From an uncultured Candidatus Saccharibacteria bacterium (GTDB lineage: Bacteria; Patescibacteriota; Saccharimonadia; Saccharimonadales; Saccharimonadaceae): a DNA stretch of 12,394 nt. The notes beneath the pieces are model-generated. The model did not search any database. It saw only the letters and a list, made by a program, of their open reading frames with translations, and was not told where the DNA came from. The stretch lies in assembly GCA_937958235.1 (NCBI GenBank), contig CALFGG010000080.1, positions 1-12,394 on the forward strand, given 5' to 3'. Below are positions 6,896 to 12,394 of the stretch, piece by piece (the first letter of the stretch is position 1; every line of letters begins with the position of its first letter). The position numbers and the translations under genes were made by a program.

Positions 6896-8773
6896 ATGAA
6901 TGCTAGTGAAATCCGTCAAAAATTTCTTGAATATCAGCAAAAGCTTGGACATCAAGTTATCGCGCCTGCGAAATTGGTTCTTGAAAATGATCCAACCACT
7001 CTTTTTACCGGTTCAGGTATGCAGCCTCTTCTGCCTTTTCTTCTTGGAGAGCCACATCCAGAGGGTAAGCGTCTAGCCGACTCTCAGCCATGCCTTCGCC
7101 TGCAGGATATTGAGGATGTTGGTGATCCAAGACACACCACAGTCTTTGAGATGTTAGGCAACTGGTCTCTCGGCGATTATTTTAAAAGTCAACAGATTCC
7201 TGCTTTCTTTAAATTCTTAACCGAAGAAGTAGGTCTAGATCCTCATAAGATCTATGTTACCTGCTTTATTGGTAGTGAAAAATATGGCATCCCAAAAGAC
7301 ACTGAGTCCGCTGAGATCTGGCAACAGGTCTTTAAAGAGGCTGGCGTAGACGCTAAAATCGCTGAAATCGGCAGTGCCGAAAATGGTGCCGCCAGAGGTA
7401 TTAAAGAAGGTGAACATATTTTCTTCTATGATGATCATGAAAACTGGTGGAGTCGTGGTGGTGGCGTAGAAACCACTCCTATTGGCGACCCTTGTGGTCC
7501 TGATTCCGAAGTCTTCTATGACTTTGGTGAAGATAAACAAGATGTTGCAACCTTCGGCCAGTCACATCCTGCCTCTGATGGTGCTCGCTTTATGGAAATC
7601 GGTAATCAAGTCTTTATGCAATACAAGCGCAATGAAGATGGAAGCTTTTCTGAATTAAAGCACAAAAATATTGACTTCGGAGGCGGTTTAGAGCGCATCG
7701 CTGCTGCCGCAATTGACTCTTTTGACGTTTTTGAAACATCACTCTTAAAACCACTAATCACTAAGGTTGAAGAGATTAGTCATAAGCAATATGCTGGTTA
7801 TACTGCTGATATGCGTATTATTGCCGATCATTTACGCGGTGCCTATCTGCTTTCCGCCCAAGGTCTCACGCCAAGCAATCGTAAACAAGGTTATGCCCTC
7901 CGTCGTCTCATCCGCCGGGCTATTCTAAAGGCTCTTAATCTCGGCATTGAACAAGATTTTCTTCCTCAGATCATTCCACTTATCGAAAGCAATTATCGTG
8001 ACCTCTCCGACGAGATTCTGAATACCCGCGAGGACGCCCTAACAGTTTTAATTCGTGAAGAGCAAGCATTTAGAAAGACCTTAAGTCGCGGACTCAAGGA
8101 ACTCAATAAGTTGAAAACCTCTGGTCTTACTGGTAAGGAGTTATTTATGCTTCAGGATACTTATGGTTTTCCACTTGAGCTTTCCGTTGAAGAAGCTAAA
8201 CGTCAGCAAATCGAGCTGAGTTCAGATTGGCAGGCTGAATTTGATCAATGTCTTGCCGCTCAGCGCGAACGTTCTAAGACTGCTTCTGAGGGTATGTTTA
8301 AAGGTGGACTTGAAGACCATAGTGAAATGTCAACTAAATATCATACCGCAACTCACCTCTTACTTGCTGCCTTGCAAAAATTAATAGACCCAAAGATTGG
8401 TCAGGCTGGTTCAAACATTACATCCGAGCGTCTTCGTTTCGACTTTAATTTAGATCGTAAATTAACACCAGAAGAGATCAAGGCTCTCGAAGATCAGGTT
8501 AATCAATGGATTCTTGAAGATCATGCTGTTACTTTTGCAGAATTTGAAAAAACATACGCTAGAGATACCTTGCATGCTCATGGTCAATTCTGGGAGAAAT
8601 ATCCAGATACTGTCAAGGTTTATACTGTTGGTGATTTTGAGCATCCAGTTTCTCGTGAATTATGTGGTGGGCCTCACGTCGAACATACTGGCATGCTTGG
8701 CAAATTCAAAATCAAAAAGGAAGAATCTTCTTCTGCCGGCATTCGCCGTATCAAAGCCGTCTTGGAAAATTAA
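6896..8773 (+). CDS. alaS: Alanyl-tRNA synthetase, shortened form without beta-barrel and C-Ala domains
   Basis: The enzyme charges tRNA-Ala with alanine in the cytoplasm. The class II catalytic domain is intact, with SQPCLRLQDIEDVG at residues 63-76, RHTTVFEMLGNWSLGDYFK at 79-97, NQVFMQYKR at 237-245 and DFGGGLERIAA at 260-270, followed by the helical tRNA-recognition domain (about 270-460). The editing domain has its zinc ligands H483 and H487 in HTATHLL and C590 and H594 in CGGPHV, where the usual CGGTHV has Thr changed to Pro. At 625 residues it is about 250 shorter than E. coli AlaRS (about 875). The barrel bearing the TPFYxExGGQxGD motif, normally before the editing core, is missing, and so is the C-terminal DHHA1/C-Ala domain. 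The ending SSSAGIRRIKAVLEN shows a natural end rather than a frameshift. Confidence 0.95.
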   Translation: MNASEIRQKFLEYQQKLGHQVIAPAKLVLENDPTTLFTGSGMQPLLPFLLGEPHPEGKRLADSQPCLRLQDIEDVGDPRHTTVFEMLGNWSLGDYFKSQQIPAFFKFLTEEVGLDPHKIYVTCFIGSEKYGIPKDTESAEIWQQVFKEAGVDAKIAEIGSAENGAARGIKEGEHIFFYDDHENWWSRGGGVETTPIGDPCGPDSEVFYDFGEDKQDVATFGQSHPASDGARFMEIGNQVFMQYKRNEDGSFSELKHKNIDFGGGLERIAAAAIDSFDVFETSLLKPLITKVEEISHKQYAGYTADMRIIADHLRGAYLLSAQGLTPSNRKQGYALRRLIRRAILKALNLGIEQDFLPQIIPLIESNYRDLSDEILNTREDALTVLIREEQAFRKTLSRGLKELNKLKTSGLTGKELFMLQDTYGFPLELSVEEAKRQQIELSSDWQAEFDQCLAAQRERSKTASEGMFKGGLEDHSEMSTKYHTATHLLLAALQKLIDPKIGQAGSNITSERLRFDFNLDRKLTPEEIKALEDQVNQWILEDHAVTFAEFEKTYARDTLHAHGQFWEKYPDTVKVYTVGDFEHPVSRELCGGPHVEHTGMLGKFKIKKEESSSAGIRRIKAVLEN

Positions 8774-8813
8774 ATAGTTCACCTAATTTTAGTCGTTCTT
8801 CGTCCCCATGTCG

Positions 8814-8834
8814 TATAATAAACAAAAAGTGGAG
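8814..8834 (+). promoter_or_regulatory. -10 box and ribosome binding site of the M1 aminopeptidase gene
   Basis: TATAAT at 8814-8819 lies in the 65-nt gap after alaS, and GTGGAG (to 8834) stands 4 nt before the ATG at 8839. The -35 region is poor. The pair places the start at 8839 rather than at an in-frame ATG at 8662, which lies inside alaS. Confidence 0.6.
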
Positions 8835-8838
8835 ACAT

Positions 8839-11310
8839 ATGGAACGACTAATTAATTATTTTATCCCTCAAAAATATCAACTTGAACTTCGTGTCAATAA
8901 AAATACGGAAGAGGTTCAAGGACATACAATTATTTCTGGTAAAACAAAAGATTCAATTTTGAAACTTCATGCCAGAGACTTAAAAATTTCTAAAATACTT
9001 ATTAATAATAAGCCAGTAGAGTTTACCTTAGATCCTGATAATCAATTATTAAGTATTAGCCCGGTAGAAAAAGACCAGTCAACGATCATTGATATCCGTT
9101 ATACTTTTAAGCTCAGTCACAGCATGATCGGTATGTATTTGTCGACCTATAAATACGAAGGCAGGGAAGAGCGTATCGTTTCTACTCAGTTTGAGTCACA
9201 TTATGCTAGAATGATGTTTCCTTGCATCGATGAGCCTGAAGCTAAGGCAACCTTTGACTTAAAGGTTATTGATACAGATATCGAGGATACAATTCTCAGT
9301 AATATGCCAATTCTTTCAGAACGAGTTTTAACCTACACTTCCGTAAATGCCGAGTTGAATCCTAAAGAAGATCCAAATGCCCTCAATCTAAATGCTGAAG
9401 TTTCTCGTAAGATTGTTACCTTCAAAACTACCCCCAAAATGTCTACGTATTTATTGGCCATTTGTATTGGTAAATTTAATAAAGTTTCCGGCACTAATCA
9501 ACACGGCATAGAAGTGGCAACCTACGGCGCACTTAATCAACCAACGAAGTCTCTAGAATTCTCAAATCAAATTGCCATGGAATCGTTAGATTTTTATGAT
9601 CAACTCTTTGAAGTACCTTATCCATTGCCAAAACTTGACCAGGTCGCTATTCCTGATTTTGATGCCGGCGCCATGGAAAACTGGGGTCTAGTCACCTATC
9701 GTGAATCCTGTCTCTTAGCAGATCAAAACACACCACAAACCACCAAGGAGTATATTGCAACCGTCGTTACTCATGAACTTTCGCATCAATGGTTTGGCAA
9801 TCTTGTTACAATGCGTTGGTGGGATAATCTTTGGCTTAATGAAAGTTTTGCGAACATGATGCAATTTTATGCCGTCGATCACCTTCGTCCAGAGTGGCAA
9901 ATTTGGCAAGACTACTTTACGGAAGACTGCCTATACGCACTTCGTCGAGATTCTCTTGAGAATGTACAGTCGGTTCAACAGACCGTTTCGGATCCTGCTG
10001 AGATTGACAGCCTCTTTGACGGAGCCATTGTTTATGCTAAGGGCTCACATCTGATGTTCATGCTTATGCGTCTAATGGGAGAAGAACAATTCTTCAAAGG
10101 CCTGAAAAAGTATTTCCAAAAATTCCAGTACCAAAATACTTCTGGCGACGATTTATGGGCCTGCTTACAAGAATTTGCTACCTTTGATGTTAAGAACATG
10201 ATGGATTCTTGGATCTTGCAACCTGGGTTTCCACTAATTGATGGAGAAAAACAACAGCGTTTTCTCGCTGATGGTTCTACCGATCAAACCACATGGGTTC
10301 TTCCAAAAATCACCGATGATATGTCCGGTCATTATCTGATAAAGCTATCGGATCACGATTTTGAACAAAAAATACAAAACTTTCAAAATCTCAACTTTGA
10401 ACAAAAGCTCAGGCTATTAATCGATCGTAGCATGCTTATGCGTACATCATATATTAATACTAGTAGTATTTTTGATTTGCTACCTAAATTCGAAAAAGAA
10501 AAGCAGGAGTCGATCTGGCAGCTAATTGTTACTATCATAGCTAATCTTAAAATCTTCTTCCCCCCAACTTCCGAGTATTTTCCTCTATTTAAAAAATATC
10601 TTTTAAGGCTAGTGGCTTATAATATTGAGCGTCTCGGCCTCAGTCCAAAGGCAGACAGCGCAGATGATTTAAAGCTTCGACCACTTGTTCTTAATTTTGC
10701 CATCTACGCGGAGGATCAGGCTATTTTATCAAAGCTATCCGATATTTATGATCAGCAAATAGGGAAAAACATGGACTTTTCAGCAGTCTCCCCTGAGCTT
10801 CTTGATACAATTATCGATGCTAAATACCGCTATTCTAAAGAAGAACTCTTTGAGTCTCTGCTTGAACGATATCAACAAGAGTCTAATCCAGTTTATAAAT
10901 CAATTATCTTAGAAACCTTGACTGACAGCCGCAAAGAAGAACATATTAATAGGCTTGTCGATTTACTCGAAGATCAGGAGACGGTAAGACTACAAGATCA
11001 TCTCTCCTTCCTGTCTTTGCTTCTTTCCAATTATTGGTCAAAACAACTGGCTCTCGAATGGTTTTACGCCCATTGGGATTATATAAAGGAGATTACAAAG
11101 AATAAGTCGATCGATGATTATATTCGAGTTGTCGGGGCGCGTATCTCAAACCAATCTGAGGCAGAGCAGTTCAGTCACTTCTGTGATCAGGAAAGAAACA
11201 ATAAGGCTGTCGCACGAGCTATTAAAATAGCAGAGTATGGTATCAAAATCACACTTAAATGGCGTGAACGTGAAGCAGAAAATATCTATCAGAAAATTCA
11301 GCAATTATAA
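8839..11310 (+). CDS. M1-family zinc metallo-aminopeptidase (PepN/ERAP-like)
   Basis: M1 aminopeptidases cut single N-terminal residues from peptides and here probably recycle peptides in the cytoplasm, as no signal peptide is seen. The catalytic signature is complete: GAMEN at residues 277-281, the zinc motif HELSH at 312-316 with third ligand E335 in WLNESFAN, and the transition-state tyrosine Y399 in VYAKG. An N-terminal beta-rich domain covers about 1-190 and a long helical C-terminal domain about 480-823, as in ERAP or tricorn-interacting factor types. At 823 residues the length is normal. The frame extends upstream into alaS to 8662, but the ribosome binding site at 8829-8834 and the TATAAT at 8814 favour 8839. 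In a host-dependent, amino-acid-limited bacterium it may supply amino acids from imported peptides; that is inference. Confidence 0.93.
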   Translation: MERLINYFIPQKYQLELRVNKNTEEVQGHTIISGKTKDSILKLHARDLKISKILINNKPVEFTLDPDNQLLSISPVEKDQSTIIDIRYTFKLSHSMIGMYLSTYKYEGREERIVSTQFESHYARMMFPCIDEPEAKATFDLKVIDTDIEDTILSNMPILSERVLTYTSVNAELNPKEDPNALNLNAEVSRKIVTFKTTPKMSTYLLAICIGKFNKVSGTNQHGIEVATYGALNQPTKSLEFSNQIAMESLDFYDQLFEVPYPLPKLDQVAIPDFDAGAMENWGLVTYRESCLLADQNTPQTTKEYIATVVTHELSHQWFGNLVTMRWWDNLWLNESFANMMQFYAVDHLRPEWQIWQDYFTEDCLYALRRDSLENVQSVQQTVSDPAEIDSLFDGAIVYAKGSHLMFMLMRLMGEEQFFKGLKKYFQKFQYQNTSGDDLWACLQEFATFDVKNMMDSWILQPGFPLIDGEKQQRFLADGSTDQTTWVLPKITDDMSGHYLIKLSDHDFEQKIQNFQNLNFEQKLRLLIDRSMLMRTSYINTSSIFDLLPKFEKEKQESIWQLIVTIIANLKIFFPPTSEYFPLFKKYLLRLVAYNIERLGLSPKADSADDLKLRPLVLNFAIYAEDQAILSKLSDIYDQQIGKNMDFSAVSPELLDTIIDAKYRYSKEELFESLLERYQQESNPVYKSIILETLTDSRKEEHINRLVDLLEDQETVRLQDHLSFLSLLLSNYWSKQLALEWFYAHWDYIKEITKNKSIDDYIRVVGARISNQSEAEQFSHFCDQERNNKAVARAIKIAEYGIKITLKWREREAENIYQKIQQL

Positions 11311-11442
11311 AAAATCTACATCAGCAGAAAAAGTAATATATATAGTTAATAAAATAGTACATTAAGAGTTCGTAATTAACAGGGGTCAGAAAAATAAATC
11401 GTCAAAAAAATAAAAAAACTTAAAAAATCTTTCAAAAAACCC
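11311..11442 (+). other. AT-rich spacer with phased A-tracts (UP-element-like)
   Basis: No gene is seen. Four A-runs at 11404-11410, 11412-11418, 11422-11427 and 11434-11439 start 8, 10 and 12 nt apart, close to the helical repeat, directly upstream of the rRNA -35 box. This fits a bent, UP-element-like region known to boost rRNA promoters. An inverted repeat GTTAAT/ATTAAC lies at 11345-11350 and 11375-11380. No clear terminator for the aminopeptidase gene is found. Confidence 0.55.
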
Positions 11443-11471
11443 TTGCAAACTTTCAAAAGCTGTACTACAAT
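11443..11471 (+). promoter_or_regulatory. Promoter of the 23S rRNA unit
   Basis: TTGCAA at 11443-11448 and TACAAT at 11466-11471 are 17 nt apart. The predicted start is near 11478. With the A-tracts just upstream this looks like a strong rRNA promoter that serves 23S without a 16S gene before it. Confidence 0.75.
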
Positions 11472-11477
11472 ACTAAA

Positions 11478-11744
11478 CAAGTTCAGCAAGTCAACAAGTT
11501 GACCACTGCCATGAAGAGAAAACTGCGAGGTAATCTCCTTGGAAAAATCCAAGCGAAGATTTCTACGGATTATCGAAAAGACAATCCATTCATTGCAGAG
11601 TTTCAATTAACAATTTGGACAACGATGAAAAAAATAAATAGACTTGCATCGTATTTATCCAGAAAAATTCCTTCTCGGATTTTGAAAGATAAATACAGAA
11701 TTAGTAATTGAACTTCGATTACTAGTTAAGTCAATGCATAAAAA
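11478..11744 (+). other. Structured 5' leader of the 23S rRNA precursor
   Basis: No convincing protein gene is seen. Several hairpins can be drawn: GTCAA/TTGAC at 11490-11503; CTTGGA/TCCAAG at 11538-11553; a 9-bp pairing GTATTTATC/GATAAATAC at 11651-11659 and 11688-11696 enclosing a smaller AAAAT/ATTTT helix; and a 12-bp stem at 11699-11710 with 11716-11727 (two G-U, loop AACTT) ending about 17 nt before mature 23S. These are probably processing or antitermination structures. A boxA-like element was not found. Confidence 0.55.
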
Positions 11745-12394
11745 GGTAAATAAGGGCACTAATAGTGGATGCCTTGACAATCAATACCGACGAAGGACGT
11801 AGAACTCTGCGATAAGTCTTGGGGAGCTGAGAGCAAGCTTTGATCCAGGAATCTCCGAATGGGGCAACCTAATACGAGTCATGTCGTATTGCAATTACTT
11901 GAACACATAGAGTAATTAGACGGGAACCAGCCGAACTGAATCATCTTAGTAGGTTGAGGAAAAGAGAATAAACAATGATTCCGAAAGTAGTGGCGAGCGA
12001 AATTGGAACAGCCCAAACCTTAACATAACCATACGGTTTAACGGCCAGAGTTATGAAAGGGGTTGTGAAATAAGATAATTTTTATGCTGAGTTATTGGAA
12101 GAAATTGCCAATATTCAGCATAAAAACCAACATCGTTAAATGAGTGGATAATGATAAAATCCTTTAGATCATAGCAGAAGTGTTTGAATGGCACACCATA
12201 GAAGGTGAGAGTCCTGTACGCGAAATGGTCTTAGGCATTATATATCTTTTTTCAAGTAGGACGGGGCACGAGAAACCCTGTTTGAATCTGGCAGGACCAC
12301 CTGCCAAGGCTAAATATATTGATTGATCGATAGCGAACTAGTACAGTGATGGAAAGGTGAAAAGAACCCCGGGAGGGGAGTGAAATAGATCCTG
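11745..12394 (+). rRNA. 23S ribosomal RNA, 5' part (runs off the window)
   Basis: Conserved 23S 5' blocks are in order: GTGGATGCC from 11765, GAAGGACGT near 11792, CTGCGATAAG near 11807, CCGAATGGGG near 11855, GTAGTGGCGAGCGAA near 11988 (GTAGCGG in most bacteria), CAGCCCAAACC near 12010, AAGGCTAAATA near 12306 and AAAGAACCCCGGGAGGGGAGTG near 12362. It covers roughly the first 490-500 nt in E. coli numbering, but takes 650 nt here because of expansions between the CAGCCC block and the GGAAGG-type block. The 5' end is set by alignment to the E. coli GGTTAAGCGACTAAG start and may be off by a few bases. The gene has its own promoter, and no 16S or tRNA gene lies just upstream. Confidence 0.95.
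12079..12126 (+). other. Hairpin expansion inside 23S rRNA
   Basis: TTTTTATGCTGA at 12079-12090 pairs perfectly with TCAGCATAAAAA at 12115-12126 (12 bp). An inner helix ATTGG/CCAAT (12094-12098 with 12108-12112) is capped by a 9-nt loop. By eye, the homologous stretch between GGGGTTGT and the next shared block is about 70 nt shorter in Bacillus. Confidence 0.7.

Noticed and set aside
8662..8838. A 59-codon N-terminal extension of the M1 aminopeptidase
   Set aside because: It overlaps the conserved end of alaS in another frame and does not resemble an M1 N-terminus; the promoter and ribosome binding site just before 8839 give the better start.
1..11310. Alternative genetic code (UGA = Gly)
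   Set aside because: typA, mnmA, alaS and the aminopeptidase reach full family length without a single in-frame TGA, with glycine motifs encoded by GGN.
11499..11711. A 70-codon frame before 23S rRNA
   Set aside because: It lies in the pre-23S leader downstream of the rRNA promoter, has no good ribosome binding site, and its composition and hairpins fit RNA structure rather than coding.
1..12394. Mobile elements, CRISPR arrays, toxin-antitoxin or defence genes
   Set aside because: No transposase, regularly spaced repeats, terminal inverted repeats or recognisable defence motifs were found on either strand.

Overview
The window looks like a chromosome segment from a small-genome, AT-rich bacterium of the Patescibacteria (CPR), most likely Candidatus Saccharibacteria (TM7). 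Four things suggest this: a BspA/DUF285 repeat surface protein; an alanyl-tRNA synthetase that lacks two domains present in most bacteria; a 23S rRNA gene with no 16S rRNA gene directly upstream; and short, compact gene spacing. Long reading frames with no internal TGA argue for the standard code rather than the UGA=Gly code of Gracilibacteria/Absconditabacteria. The phylum-level call is fairly safe; the Saccharibacteria call is inference.

Layout. (1) 1-1254: a BspA-like repeat protein whose 5' end looks incomplete. (2) 1279-1446: a tRNA-Lys(UUU) gene with its own promoter and intrinsic terminator. (3) 1490-6478: typA (BipA GTPase), a TatD-family hydrolase, a cysteine desulfurase and mnmA (tRNA 2-thiouridylase), all on + and closely spaced. 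(4) 6480-6782 (-): a 100-residue membrane-anchored protein of unknown function, convergent with mnmA. (5) 6883-8773: alaS, with a -10 box placed so that the transcript would begin at the start codon. (6) 8839-11310: an M1 zinc aminopeptidase. (7) 11404-12394: A-tracts, a strong promoter, a structured leader of about 270 nt, and the first 650 nt of 23S rRNA, which runs off the right edge.

The genes mostly serve translation: ribosome-associated GTPase, tRNA-Lys, tRNA thiolation, tRNA-Ala charging and 23S rRNA. The desulfurase and MnmA form a sulfur relay to U34 of the Lys, Glu and Gln tRNAs, and one such substrate, tRNA-Lys(UUU), lies in the same window.

Most worth a second look are: the TatD gene, which has no ATG/GTG/TTG start and seems either leaderless from ACG or broken by one extra G; the pared-down AlaRS; a large hairpin expansion in 23S rRNA; and the stand-alone 23S transcription unit. 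No mobile element, CRISPR array or defence system is visible.
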